In this document: positions 21,901-35,400 of the stretch, in pieces
Numbering within the stretch: the stretch's first letter is position 1
How the letters are laid out: each line of letters opens with the position of its first letter
From: Terebella lapidaria
Lineage: Eukaryota > Annelida > Polychaeta > Terebellida > Terebellidae
DNA length: 64,000 nt
Assembly: GCA_949152475.1 (NCBI GenBank)
Contig: OX424555.1
Location: 98,303,515-98,367,514, forward strand
Reading direction: 5' to 3'
Notes under the pieces: model-generated
What the model was told of the DNA's origin: nothing
The model's input: only the letters and a program-made list of their open reading frames with translations
Databases searched by the model: none
Made by a program: the position numbers and the translations under genes

Positions 21901-24900
21901 AGACATCGACCACAAGGGTTCTTCGATATTTGCAGATAGTCTCCTGCAACACAAATGGGAACATTGTGTAGCCTTAGACAAGCGTTCCTGGGGTTACCGT
22001 AAGAACGCAAGATTGTCGGCGTATAGAAACACAAAAGATATTCTGCGTTCTTTAGTCCGCACTGTCAGGTGAGCCATCGAGAACATTTTGCAGGTTCGAT
22101 ATCATACTGGTTCATTTGTGTCATTTACAAACCAGCCCAAGGAATGTCCTTGCAGCCTGGGCGGCAACTTTCTGTTGAATATCGGACCGACAGCTGATGG
22201 GAGGATTACGCCGATCTTCGAGGAGCGGCTGCGAGAGATCGGGAGCTGGCTGAGTATCAATGGGGAGGCGATCTATGGAACAGAGCCTTGGCGGTGTCAA
22301 CGGGACACAAACACATCAGATGTCTGGTAAACCTGGACTCGACTCATCCAGATCGAGAGATCAGCTGGTTTTATGCTCTCAGCTAGTTTTCTGCTTTGCC
22401 CTTTTTAGGTTACCGGACCTATGGTCCGATAACCTATTGGCATGGCGTTGCGTCCGGCGTCCGGTGTCGGCGTCGGCGTCGGCGTTCACATTTTTAGGTT
22501 ACCGGACCTATGGTCCGATAACCTATTGGCATGGCGTTGCGTCCGGCGTCCGGCGTCGGCGTTCACATTTTTATCTTTTTTGTTTACGGACCAATCTTTC
22601 CGAAATTTTGCACAAAAATGCACAAAAATAATTCAAGAAGGAGGTATTTTTTAGTTTTTTGATTTTCACAATATTTTCAAAATGGCGGCCGTTTTCGTCG
22701 AAAATCGGCCAATTTTGGACTTTGGCGGCCATTTTCTCAAAATCTGTTCAGTAACTTTTTTCTTTTTTAGGTTACCGGACCTATGGTCCGATAACCTATT
22801 GGCATGGCGTTGCGTCCGTCGTTCGTCGTCCGTCGTCGTCGTCCACATTTTTATCTTTTTTGTTTACAGGCGAATTTTTCTGAAATTTTGCAGGAAAATA
22901 CTTAAAAATAATTCAAGAAGGAAGTATTTTTTAGTTTTTTTATTTTCGCTTTTTCTTCAAAATGGCGGCCGTTTTCGACGAAAAATGCCTGATTTTGGAC
23001 TTTGGCGGCCATTTTCTCAAAATCTGTTCAGTAACTTTTTTTCTTTTTGATACATAAGACTCCTCATATATACTTCTATGATGTCTATAAATTTCGTTGC
23101 GCTTGAATCGCTCGAAGTGGGCCATCTTGGCCCAAACTCGGCCCAAATGGGACTTTCCCATGTTAAATTCTCCTATGCTTTATAATGGGACACATTATGC
23201 CTAATATCTCACTTGATATTGAGATTAGAGACTAGGAATCAATGGTGGACATATAGGAAATGATATATGCTGAATATTCTCGTGACCTTGAATTTGACCT
23301 CTGACCTCAGTTTCAAGGTCAGAGCACAAAATGGCTTATATCTCGCTTATTATCGACTCTACAGCTTGGGAATCAATTGTGGACATATAGGAAATAATAT
23401 ATGCTGAATATTCTCGTGACCTTGAATTTGACCTCTGACCTCAGTTTCAAGGTCAGAGCACAAAATGGCTTATATCTCGCTTATTATCGACTCTACAACT
23501 TAGGAATCAATTGTGGACATATAGGAAATGATATATGCTGAATATTCTGATGACCTTGAATTTGACCTTCGAACTCATTTTCAAGGTCACAGGACAAAAT
23601 GGCTAATATCTCGCTTGTTATTGACTTTACAGCTTAGCAATCAATTATGAACATATAGGAAATGATATATGCAGATTATTGTCATGACCTTGAATTTGAC
23701 CTTTGACCTCATTTTCAAGGTCACAGGACAAAATGGCTAATATCTCACTTTTTATCGATTCTACAGCTTAGGAATCGATTGTGGACATATAGGAAATGAT
23801 ATATGCTGAATATTCTCGTGACCTTGAATTTGACCTCTGACCTCATTTTCAAGGTCCAAGGACAAACTGGGTCATATCTAGCTCCTCTATTGACTGTATG
23901 GCTTGGGAATCAATTCATAGTTCCGACAACATAGCAACCGGCCACGCCCCCCTTTAGCAATCGCGGAAAAGGTCCCACAAAATACCACAGTTCTCTCCCA
24001 TGGGCCAGTTTGTTTGTGGGACTTGATACGCATCACTGCGTTTTGGAGCAATATTTGACGCTCTTTGATTGGCTAGTAAATATGGACGTATGAATATTCA
24101 TGTATCATCGGAACTATGAATTGTGGACATGATATAGAAAATGATATACATTGAATATTTTGATGATCTTGAATTTGACCTTTGCCCCTTCATTTTCGAA
24201 GCCACAGCACAAAATTGCTAATATCTCTCTGATTATTGAATTTACAGCTTAGCAATCAACTGTGGACATGATATATGCTTAATGTTATATATGCTGAATA
24301 TTCTCTTGACCTTTAATTCAACCAGTGACCTGGCTAACATCTAAAATATTAAACATTGTCCGGTAACCTATCTTCGGCCCTTGGCCTAATTTTTTGCACA
24401 AGGATGCCTTATTATGTCCTTCATAATGTGTATAAGTTTCGTTGCCCTTGATTCGCTGGTCTGCGTGTGGCGGCCATTTTTAATTTGTCATTTTCGTCGA
24501 TAATCGGTCAATTTTGGGCTTTGGCGGCCATTTTTTCAAAATCTGTTCAGTAACTTTTTTTATTTTTTTGCACAAGGATGCCTTATTATGTCCTCCATGA
24601 TATGTATAAGTTTCGTTGCTCTTGAATCGCTCAAAGTGGGCCATTTTGAGCCCGAACGCAGCCCAAATGGGACTTTCCCATCTTAAATTCTCCTATGCTT
24701 TATAATGGGACACATTAAAGCCTAATATCTCACTTAATATTGAAATTAGAGACTAGGAATCAATTGTGGACATATAGGAAATGATATATGCTGAATATTG
24801 TCGTGACCTTGAATTTGACCTCTGACCTTGGTTTCAAGGTCAGAGCGGCCGTTTTCGTCGAAAAATGGCCAATTTTAGACTTTGACGGTCGTTTTCTCAA

Positions 24901-27029
24901 AATTTGTTCAGTAACTTTTTTTTCTTATTGATGAAAAACACTCCTCATATGTACCCCTGTGACATGTATAAATTTCGTTGCCCTTGAATTGCTTGAATTG
25001 GGCCATTTTGGGCCCAAACTCGGCCCAAATGTGACTTTCCCATGTTAAATTTTCCTATGCTTTATAATGGGACACATTAAGCCTAATATCTCACTTAATA
25101 TTGAAATTAGAGACTAGGAATGAATTGTGGACATATAGAAAATGATATATGCTGAATATTCTCGTGACCTTGAATTTGACTTATGACCTCATTTTCAAGG
25201 TTACAGGACAAAATGGCTAATATCTCGCTTATTATCGACTTTACAGCTTAGGAATCAATTGTGAACATATAGGAAATTATATATGCTGAATATTCTCGTG
25301 ACTTTGAATTTGACCTTCGACCTCATTTTCAAGGTCACATGACAAAATGGCTAATATCTCGCTTATTATCGACTTTACAGTTTAGGAATCAATTGTGAAC
25401 ATATAGGAAATGATATATGCTGAATATTTTCGTGACCTTGAATTTGACCTTTGACCTCATTTCCAAGGTCACAGGACAAAATTGCTAATATCTCGCTTAT
25501 TATCGACTTTACAGCTTAGGAATCAATTGTGAACATATAGGAAATGATAGATGCTGGATATTCTCGTGACCTTGAATTTGACCTTTGACCTCATTTTCAA
25601 GGTCACAGGACAAAATGGCCAATATCTTGCTTATTAGCGACTTTACAGCTTAGGAATCAATTGTGAACATATAGGAAACGATATATGCTGAAAATTCTCG
25701 TGACCTTGAGTTTGACCTTTGACCTCATTTTCAAGGTCACAGGACAAAATGGCCAATATCTTGCTTATTAGCGACTTTACAGCTTAGGAATCAATTGTGA
25801 ACATATAGGAAATGATAAATGCTGAAAATTCTCATGACCTTAAATTTGACCTTTGACCTCATTTTCAAGGTCACATGACAAAATGGCTAATATCTCGCTC
25901 ATTATCGACTTTACAGCTTAGGAATCAATTGTGAACATATAGGAAATGATGTATGCTGAATATTCTCGTGACCTTGAATTTGACCTTTGACCTCATTTCC
26001 AAGGTCACAGGACAAAATTGCTGATATCTCACTTTTTATCGACTTTACAGCTTAGGAATCAGTTGTGAACATATAGGAAATGATATATGCTGAATATTCT
26101 CGTGACCTTAAATTTGACCTTTGACCTCATTTTTAAGGTCACAGGACAAAATGGCCAATATCTTGCTTATTAGCGACTTTGCAGCTTAGGAATCAATTGT
26201 GAACATATAGGAAATGATATATGCTGAATATTCTGTTGACCTTGAATTTGACTTTTGACCTCATTTTCAAGGTCAACAGGACAAAATGGCTACCGGTAAT
26301 ATCTTGCTTATTGTCGACTTTACAGCTTAGGAATCAATTGTGAACATATAGGAAATGATATATTCTGAATATTTTAATGATATTGAATTTGACCTTTGAC
26401 CTAAATTTCAAGGTCAGTCATTTTATTTACGAAGTCAGATTACAAAATGGCTTATATCTCGCTTATTATCAAATTTACAGCTTAGGAGTCCATAGTGAAC
26501 ATATAGGAAATGATGTATGCTGAATAGTTTGGTGATCTAGAATTTAACCTTTGATCCCATTTTCAAGGTTAGAGATATGGCGATTTCAGTGGTCACCTTG
26601 AATTTGACCTTCAACTTTCTCGGCTTAACTCTGTATATTTCTCCGGTAACCTTTCTAGCCCATTGGGCTAATTTTTCGATTTATTAGCTACTGAAACTGA
26701 ATTTTATTTATTGCATGACGCGCCATACAGCTACCATTTTTCGAAGTGAGTTGCTATCATGATATTGTTGGCACACTTGCAGGTACATCAGCAGCAGGAC
26801 CCAGTCTGGTACAGTGTACGCAGTGTTGTTGTCATGGCCGAGAGAGGGACGATTGTTGCTAGGGGCGATCACAATCTCCGGGGACACCCGAGTCACATTG
26901 TTAGGGGTCTCCAGCCCGATCCAGTGGACTGCGACCGAGGCCGGGGTCAACATAAATCTCGCCGTGTTGTCTGGACCAGAGCTGCCGTGTCGTTGGGCCT
27001 GGGTCCTAAAGCTACAGCACGTGTTCTGA
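18919..27029 (+). CDS. FUCA: Alpha-L-fucosidase (GH29) with a long mucin-like N-terminal extension (fucosidase 1)
   Basis: It hydrolyses alpha-L-fucosides on glycans. Eight exons (18919-20456, 20605-20711, 21031-21161, 21482-21615, 21749-21846, 21936-22068, 22156-22326, 26783-27029) give 852 aa, against about 460 in usual animal enzymes. The GH29 domain starts near residue 419 ([19 protein letters not shown]) and keeps the nucleophile segment [21 protein letters not shown] and [10 protein letters not shown]. It ends with the usual beta-sandwich tail. Exon 1 alone adds about 385 residues rich in Ser, Thr, Pro, Lys and Gln with several N-x-S/T sites. At the very N-terminus a hydrophobic stretch (about 10-34) ends in TYAHA, so it may be a cleaved signal peptide or a type II anchor. 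The last intron (4.46 kb) consists largely of nested copies of element A. Exons 4 and 5 (134 and 98 bp) correspond to one 232-bp exon in the two paralogues. Confidence 0.9.
22407..26676 (+). mobile_element. Nested complex of element A copies in the last intron of fucosidase 1
   Basis: Three 5' ends with the AGGTTACCGGACC hairpin occur at 22407, 22496 and 22769. The second starts inside the CACATTTTT tract of the first, the third inside the T-run after CAGTAACTTTTTT of the second. The innermost copy runs to about 24395 with its own 3' hairpin, after which head sequence of an outer copy resumes. A long array of about a dozen 134-bp units follows (about 24830-26560) and the complex ends with TCCGGTAACC and TAGCCCATTGGGCTA at 26676. 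Head segments are partly repeated at 24396-24570 and 24841-24940, so the outer copies are rearranged. All lie in the same orientation as the gene. Confidence 0.65.
23916..24118. mobile_element. 203-bp MITE inserted in an element A unit
   Basis: It has 11-bp terminal inverted repeats CATAGTTCCGA / TCGGAACTATG, and the flanking AATT at 23912-23915 is repeated at 24119-24122. Removing it with one AATT restores the normal unit sequence GAATCAATTGTGGAC. Its superfamily is not assigned. Confidence 0.75.
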
Positions 27030-27110
27030 ACAACAAAGCAGGAGTACACGGACACCAATATTGAACACATAGGCGTACGTGTAGGAACCGGACAAACCAT
27101 GCAGGAGCTA

Positions 27111-27116
27111 AATAAA
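27111..27116 (+). terminator. Candidate polyadenylation signal of fucosidase 1
   Basis: AATAAA lies 82 bp after the stop codon of the last fucosidase-1 exon. Confidence 0.6.
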
Positions 27117-27929
27117 ATTCATATTTATTACCATATCTATTCACCGAACAAGTATTTAGATATTTATCTCTGTAATCATTGGTCGCGCCAGGTCTTGTGT
27201 AATATTACACTGAAATATGTTGTTACAACAAGCAATTTAGGACGAGTGATGTGTCCATCGCCATAACTAGCGTCTTAATGTGGTGTTTCTCGATCGAATA
27301 ATACATGTTTAATGAAGCTGGAAGACATTCATCGTGACTGAAGTCACATCAGTTTTAGGTTCGTTCTTCTTCAGGATCGTAGTCCGGTTGTCCACGACGG
27401 AGCTCGAGAAAGGCTACCTGCCTTGAATTCCAACAAAGGGAACTCCAAGATTATGGGGCAGTGACCTCCAAACGTGACACCATGCATGCACAATTTCGAA
27501 ACAATTCTGAGCCATATCAGCTAGAAAGGATATCTGTTAGTTTTGTCGATCTGGTCTCGCACTTCGGAAAGTCATCTTTTTGCAAAACATCATCGGCAGC
27601 CTGTCTGAGTTCGCACTCGGATAAGAATCCTGGTCGTGATGTACGGCCAAGTGGGGGCGTGGTCTGTGCCACTGAACACACTGGAGTGACAGCCAGAGCG
27701 GGAGGTCAGCAATCATCTAAAACATCTTCATGGTGAACAGGGACATTGCCTTGTTCGAAATCAAATAAGTAGACCCACTACTGCAATAACTGCAGCAAAC
27801 GTAGTCGACTGCCATAAACATTTTTGCTACAATTCCGACAAAAACAAAACTAGGATATGTTGAAATCCCAAATCTTGGAATTGTGGAGTACGAGCTTGTC
27901 CAACATTCAAAAGCATGGATACATGTAAT

Positions 27930-27971
27930 CAGTGACCTAGATAAAAAAATTTAAAAACTATCTAGGTCACT
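27930..27971. repeat. Short perfect inverted repeat
   Basis: CAGTGACCTAGATA faces its reverse complement TATCTAGGTCACTG across a 14-base A/T spacer. It may be the remnant of a foldback element. Confidence 0.8.
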
Positions 27972-28289
27972 GCATGTAATGGGTAAGTGACGTCAAAGCA
28001 TCACCATTAGGAACCCGACCAGCGTAATATAGCAGGAAATTTGTGTGATGTTTATTAAATAATTCAGAGTAGGACAAAGATCGCTCAAGGGAGTTTCTCA
28101 TACAGATTTACCTGATAATAAAGGCAATCACATTTGTACAGAAGTACAGAATTGTGCATATATATGAATTCGTTGAAATCAATCACACCCAAGTGCGCGA
28201 GTTCCGGGCGTCACACCCATGACATTCCGGGCTCGTCACAGCGGGCTACATTACAATGATGATGCAATGTCTGAGGATGTATAACGGCC

Positions 28290-28395
28290 GGACTTGTTCG
28301 CATCGACGGACTGTTTACCTGGTTATAGTTCCAAAGTAATTACCTACCGCAAGGACCTTGGATAGCGGGCGTCAAACTTGACAAACGTACGATTT
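28290..28395 (+). mobile_element. Possible degraded LTR fragment (fossil)
   Basis: The stretch with TACCTGGTTATAG, GGATAGCGGGCGT and TCAAACTT resembles, in order, the distal part of the LTRs at 56464-57014 and 61480-62042. It is a short, old and broken fragment, and similarity is modest. Confidence 0.3.
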
Positions 28396-28896
28396 CAAAT
28401 ATTGCCATACACAGCATGCTCATAGACTTGAGATACTTGGTATTCATGTTGTAAACAAGACCTCAGGCTTGAATAAAGCCATCATAGTCTCAAAAACTGC
28501 TCAGGATCCACCATAGAACACCTGGTAACCGTCAGCGTCTGCGAGCCCCAGCCCCCGCGTCCTTATGTATACTGTCTCTGGTATTAACGAAACAAACCCC
28601 TGCCCCCGCAATTGCAAATCCTGGATCCGCCCCCGTAAAGTTGCTGTGCTAGTAATATTCTTCATATTTGTTCATTTTCCACATGTCACTGGGGTAACTG
28701 GACATTCAAATAAACAGACATATACAGCCCAGAGATAAATGTTTTGCTACAATATTGAGAATCGATTATTTGTTGTTAGAATTTAATGGACAGTCAATTG
28801 TGATGGCCAGAAATGATTCAATAAGATATTATTGAATACACTGGGTACGGACACGGTATAACCCTGCATTGATGTTGTCGGCGAGACATGCTAATA

Positions 28897-31040
28897 CTTT
28901 ATAGTTGTCCTACCTACACCTATAAAGTACATTATGATATGTCGTACCTACAACTATAAATACATTATAATCCTACCTACAACTATAAAGTGCATTATGA
29001 TATGTCGTACCTACAACTATAAAATACATCACGATATGTCCTACCTAATTATTATAATGTACTTCATAATTGTAGGTAGGACATATCATGATGTACTTTA
29101 TAATTGTAGGTAGGACATATAATGTGCTTTATAGATGTAGGTAGAACATATCATAATGTACTTTATAGTTGTAGGTAGGACATATCATAATGTACTTTAT
29201 AGTTGTAGGTAGGACTTATCATAATGTACTTTATAGTTGCAAGTAGGACATATCATAATGTACTTTACAATTGTAGGTAGGACATATAATGTGCTTTATA
29301 GATGTAGGTAGAACATATCATAATGTACTTTATAGTTGTAGGTAGGACATATCATAATGTACTTTATAGTTGCAAGTAGGACATATCATAATGTACTTTA
29401 TCACATGCTATGAATTTATCTTAAACTACAAACAGTAGGAACACACAGTGATTTCCGACAGTGTGATAACCTTTGCCGGAAACATCATGTTTGCACTATT
29501 TTTTTCTTCACATTTTGCTTCACATTTCACATATTCACATGATTTGTAGGTAGGACATATCATAATGTACTTTATAGTTGTAGGTAGGACATATCATAAT
29601 GTACTTTATAGTTGTAGATAGGACATATCATAATGTACTTTATAGTTGTAGGTAGGACATATCATAATGTACTTTATAGTTGTAGGTAGGACATATCATA
29701 ATGTACTTTATAGTTGTAGATAGGACATATCATAATGTACTTTATAGTTGTAGGTAGGACATATCATAATGTACTTTATAGTTGTAGGTAGGACATATCA
29801 TAATGTACTTTATAGTTGTAGGTAGGACATATCATAATGTACTTTATAGTTGTAGATAGGACATATCATAATGTACTTTATAGTTGTAGGTAGGACATAT
29901 CATAATGTACTTTATAGTTGTAGGTAGGACATATCATAATGTACTTTATAGATGTAGGTAGGACATATCATAATGTACTTTATAGTTGTAGGTAGGACAT
30001 ATCATAATGTACTTTATAGTTGTAGATAGGACATATCATAATGTACTTTATAGTTGTAGGTAGGACATATCATAATGTACTTTATAGTTGTAGATAGGAC
30101 ATATCATAATGTACTTTATAGATGTAGGTAGGACATATCATAATGTACTTTATAGATGTAGGTAGGACATATCATAATGTACTTTATAGTTGTAGGTAGG
30201 ACATATCATAATGTACTTTATAGTTGTAGATAGGACATATCATAATGTACTTTATAGTTGTAGGTAGGACATATCATAATGTACTTTATAGTTGTAGGTA
30301 GGACATATCATAATGTACTTTATAGATGTAGGTAGGACATATCATAATGTACTTTATAGTTGTAGGTAGGACATATCATAATGTACTTTATAGTTGTAGG
30401 TAGGACATATCATAATGTACTTTATAGTTGTAGATAGGACAAATCATACTGTACTCTATAGTTGCAAGTAGGACATATCATACTGTACTTTATAGTTGTA
30501 CGTAGGACATATCATAATGTACTTTATAGATGTAGGTAGGACATATCATAATGTACTTTATAGTTGCAAGTAGGACAAATCATACTGTACTTTATAGTTG
30601 CAAGTAGGACATATCATAATGTACTTTATAGTTGCAAGTAGGACATATCATAATGTACTTTATAGTTGCAAGTAGGACATATCATAATGTACTTTACAGT
30701 CATAAGTAGGACATATCATAATGTACTTTACAGTCATAAGTAGGACATATCATAATGTACTTTACAGTCATAAGTAGGACATATCATAATGTACTTTATA
30801 GATGCAAGTAGGACATATCATAATGTACTTTACAGTCATAAGTAGGACATATCATAATGTACTTTATAGATGCAAGTAGGACATCTCTTAATGTACTTTA
30901 GTCATGAGTAGGACATATCATAATGTACTTTACAATTGTAGGTAGGACATATCATAATGTACTCTATAGTTGTGGGTAAGACATATCATAATGTACTTTT
31001 TCTGGTTTGGGTAGGACATATCTTTACAAATATTATAGTT
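28897..31040. repeat. 34-bp minisatellite array with an inverted head
   Basis: About 60 tandem copies of a 34-bp unit (TTGTAGGTAGGACATATCAT followed by AATGTACTTTATAG) occupy about 29044-31040 in plus orientation. About four copies at 28897-29046 run in the opposite orientation, so the array begins with a palindromic junction near 29046. A non-repeat insert lies at about 29402-29543. Units are nearly identical in the middle and more varied at both edges, as expected for homogenisation of the array centre. Confidence 0.95.
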
Positions 31041-31811
31041 GTGGGTAGGGCCCACTTCATATGAACTCTATATTTGAGAGAGGTACATACATCTTGATCT
31101 AGTCTTAGAGTTTTCAAGTATATAAAAAAGAAATACAGTATGCAGCCAACACAAAATCACATTGATGATGCCCGCTGAATGAAACCTGATACTTTTATAT
31201 AAACATTTTATTCATACACGAATTATGTTACGATGGTGAGCCTATGATAGAGACACCAACTGTCCAATCACCAACAGATGTTGCTACAAGTAAACACATA
31301 TCGGAATAGTTGCGAATACAATAGCCTCCTACTGTTTTGACATCACCACCAGGTCCATGAACCCCAAAAAAGGCAATACACTGTATGCAGGTTAAGTGGA
31401 ATGTATATATATGCAGTGTAAGAGAACGAATTGTGAGAAACTTTCATTCAAACATTAAACACAACAAAATTATGCATGCACATAAACAAATATACTCGAA
31501 TCCTGTGCCCGAAATATGACCTGTTAATTTCAGGAAGGTTTCAATGGTATTCTACACACAGCAACGTAGTGAATATAATCCGAGTTCTAATTGTTTACAT
31601 GCTATAAAATGTTATTATAGATATATAATAAACCAAATACTGCCTACACATGCTTTTATTTCGCCCTTGGTCGTTTCTAGACCCCTCGCAAACTTAGTCT
31701 CCTGGAAACAACCGCGGACAAAATAAAACAATATTTTGAGGGCAGATTAAAACCAGTTTGTGAAACTCGTGAACGAGATTGATCTTTGATCATTAATGAA
31801 TCAGAGCAGAA
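31041..31811. other. AT-rich spacer, nothing recognised
   Basis: No gene, hairpin or repeat family identified between the two minisatellites. Confidence 0.55.
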
Positions 31812-32025
31812 GTGGAATATGGATGGTTGCTGGGGTGGAATATGGATGGTTTCTGGGGTGGAATATGGATGGTTTCTGGGGTGGAATATGGATGGTTGCT
31901 GCGGTGGAATATGGATGGTTGCTGGGGTGGAATATGGATGGTTTCTGGGTGGAATATGGATGGTTGCTGGGGTGGAATATGGATGGTTTCTGGGGTGGAA
32001 TATGGATGGTTGCTGGGGTGGAATA
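31812..32025. repeat. 23-bp minisatellite, about nine copies
   Basis: The unit is GTGGAATATGGATGG followed by TTGCTGGG or TTTCTGGG; one copy is 22 bp. Because 23 is not a multiple of three and the unit lacks stops, several frames on both strands stay open. The resulting Tyr/Trp/Gly-rich or His/Pro-rich proteins are not genes. Confidence 0.95.
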
Positions 32026-32476
32026 CACAAAAAATATTACACTCTATGTGCTTCCTATGAATAGGACGGTTTCGACACTCAGAGCTATATAATAATGGAG
32101 GTTATGACTTGAATAATTACACACATCAACACCAAAAGCTATGTTACATGAACATGTACGAGCATTAACTTTAAACAATACTTTTCAGACCCATGCAGGT
32201 GCCGTGTGTGAACATGTTGTACACGAAACTTTTATTATGATACGACATTACGGTTATTTGCAACACACACATGTACTTGTAAATATATAATTTACATATT
32301 TTGTTATCTTTGTTTTTGGTGATGATTCTTTTTTCTATGGCAATCACAAATATATACAAAAAGCGCAATATATAAAGTATCTAAATATGGTAATATAAAT
32401 TTTGAACTCCTGAATCTCACCATATCACAAATGAATCTCACCCCTTCGTATCAAATGCTTTATCAACTTGACGGTC
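32026..32476. other. Spacer downstream of fucosidase 2
   Basis: AT-rich. A minus-strand AATAAA (TTTATT at 32231-32236) may serve as the fucosidase-2 poly-A signal. Nothing else is recognised. Confidence 0.4.
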
Positions 32477-35400
32477 CTAAGCAAGGTTTTTTAGTTTGAA
32501 GACCCAGGCCCAGTCACACGGCATGGCAGTGACCGAGATCAAAGGAATCTGGATCCGTATGCCGCTGCTTCCTGTCGCAGTCCAGTGGAACGGGTGAGGG
32601 TAGCCCAGCATCGACACTGTGGTCGTCATCGTCGTGGTTACAGCCCCCAGGGTCAGGGAGTCACCTACTGGCCAGTCCAGTGCGATAGCGTAGACGGCCG
32701 GGTCACTGGGATCTCGTGACGCTGTGTACCTAACAATCGCCACATATCAATAATGAAATACACGTACATCTCATATGTGAAAAGTCAGAGAATCAATGAA
32801 TTGATTTTATTGAAGCACAAACAATAGAAACTAACCAGACTCTGGGGGTCACAGTATCATTCTGATGTTGCCACGGTTTGGATCCATAGATCGCCTCGCC
32901 ATTGACTTTGAGCCAGGATCCCATCTGCCGCAGTCGCTCCTCATACACTGCCACAATACGTCCGTCGTGAGTCGGAGCAATGTTCATCAGAAGGTTACCG
33001 CCACAGCTAAGGTTTTAACAGTAATCACACATTTGAATTGAAACCAGCCAATCAAAAGGATTAACATCCACAAGGTACCACTTGGCACACAACCCTCACC
33101 TAACAGTCCCCGCCAGTATCTCCACCAATCCCTTGATGTCGAAGTAGTCAGAGAGCCGAGCATTGCGCCTGTATCCCCAGGAACCCTTGTCAATGGTCAT
33201 ACAGTTCTCCCACTTGTGTGGCTGAAGCTTCCCTGTAAAATACATCATGGCTTGCTAGGTAAAAATCGAACCAGTTCAATGGCATAACTGAATGCAGAAA
33301 GGGTTATTTAAATATGAAAAATATTTTTCCATTTTTTTAGTGAGCTTTATCCAGAGATTCCCCAACATGCCAGACGTACCTGCTATATTGGGTTCCAAAA
33401 AATGAATAATTAACTCTATTATCAATAAAACTAATAAAGATTATTTGTGAGGGACATCACTGACCAGGGTTGTAGCGGTCACTGCATGTGTAGAAGCTGC
33501 CATGGTGACACATGTCGCCTGCTCCCCAGCGGTCATTGACTACCACGGTCTCCTTGACTGGACTGTCATTGAAGAGCCAGGCCAGGAAGTTTTTACTGTC
33601 CCAGTATGTGTCCTTGGCATTCCAATCTCCATCAGACCAAACTACCTCCGGCTTGTAGGCATTGACGATCTCGTACAGCTCTGGCATAGTTTTACTCTGT
33701 GCATTGAGAAAACAATGGATTCTTAGAACTGCGTATTGGTATCATAATCTTCAGCAATAACATGAACTTATATTCAATTCGAGATTTTCAGGTGTTCTAC
33801 CTTCACAAAATACTGGGTCTTGAATCCATTTTTCTGGTCTTCCAAGTAGAGTGGATTAAACCACTCAAATAAAGAATGGTAGATGCCAAATCGCAGCGTA
33901 GAATTAGCTCTGATTGCTAGAGCCAAGTCACCTGTATCACTAAACATTCTATAATGGCTGCAAGGTTATTCGGAGGAGCATGAATTGATCATTGTCTATA
34001 CTCTCGTGAAAGTACTTTAAATATTTATCACCTAATACAGATACATGTATACTAAAATTACGCGAACATAGCATCAAGGGTGCTGTAGCTTACCAGCAGA
34101 CTTAGATCAAAAGTGCCATTGAGCTATAATACTGAAGGTAGTCTGAGGTCAAGTTCAGTGTCACCAACAGATCCACTAGATTTGATTCCCTAATCCCTAT
34201 ATGCTTATAATACTGATACAGCCATAAGATGAATAAAATCTACCTCTTATCATTTCGGCAAATAAACGGCCGTCAAATCTGCAAAAAGCGATTGAATGAA
34301 AAATAAAACAGGTCAGGGTCAGCCAATGTTATGTTTTAGTAAAGTTCTAGAAAAATTCATCAAGCCGAAATCACCTGACGAACACCAGACGGGTGGATGG
34401 ACGATGGATGAAAAACCACGAAAATAGTTCATTGGCCGGTAAGCTAAAAATGAACTTCACACGCAACATGCATGGGTATTTAACTTAACAAACTACAAAC
34501 CTAGAAGATCTCGTTTTGGACCAACATCCATTGAGTTCCAGTTGAAGCTAACTTTAGATGGGTAAGTTGTGAAACCTTCATGATGCTTACTGCTGAATAC
34601 GACATACCTGAAAGAACATCACGTTACTACATAATGAATGATATCCTGATATCAATATATTTCCATTATTGTTATCAGATCATCTTCAACTAACAATACA
34701 TTCACATTGATTGATGGTCCAATACACATATTATGTATGACCCAGGTCATGATCATTAATCGAAAACTGTTTTTAGGAGAATGGAAAAAATTGTTGACAA
34801 AAAATAGGCTAAGCACAAGGTAATCGAACCTGGCTCCAGACGCTTTGAGAATGTCAACCCAATGGTTTGGATCATAAAACTCGGCGGTGAACATCGGACC
34901 AAAATCAGCATACGTGAAATCAGGCCGGTAGTTTTGGGTCATGAAATCAACATAGGCCTGCTGTTTGGTTGGACCCTGCCAGTACCACCAGAACCACTCG
35001 GAGCCGAAGCTGGGGACCGAGTACAGGCCCCAGTTGATGAAGATTCCGAACTTCGCCTCGTCGTACCAGGAGGCAGTGATTGCCAAAGACGTCGGACCAC
35101 GACCCAAGTCCGGTAAAAAGAGGGCTGGTCCGGAAAAAAATACCAGCTTGTCTGCCCAACAGTCCGATGGGTTTTGCCCCATGAATAACGATCTAACAAT
35201 TTGATCGCAATCGGCAAATTACCCATGTGCTTCTCGAATTGAGAGCCATCAGAGACTGACAAAACACACAACCTCACCCCCCCCCCCCACATCCACTGCA
35301 TCCCCCCCCCCCCCCCACCATCCTTCCCCTAACACTGCCTTTGATCATGTTGATTGCTGGTAGAATCTCACCAGATTGTTTGGAGAAGGGTGGCACGTCC

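Larger units (their letters stand above)
27117..28896. other. Intergenic, no gene recognised
   Basis: Mixed composition. An open frame at 27461-27736 has no recognisable family. A perfect 14-bp stem-loop sits at 27930-27971 and a fragment resembling the fossil LTR lies near 28290-28395. Confidence 0.5.

Noticed and set aside
28897-31040. CRISPR-like array
   Set aside because: Units are contiguous 34-bp tandem repeats without unique spacers, in an animal genome.
31677-32092. Overlapping frames with Trp/Met/Asp/Gly or His/Pro repeats
   Set aside because: All are readings of a 23-bp minisatellite on both strands; every frame is open because the unit lacks stops.
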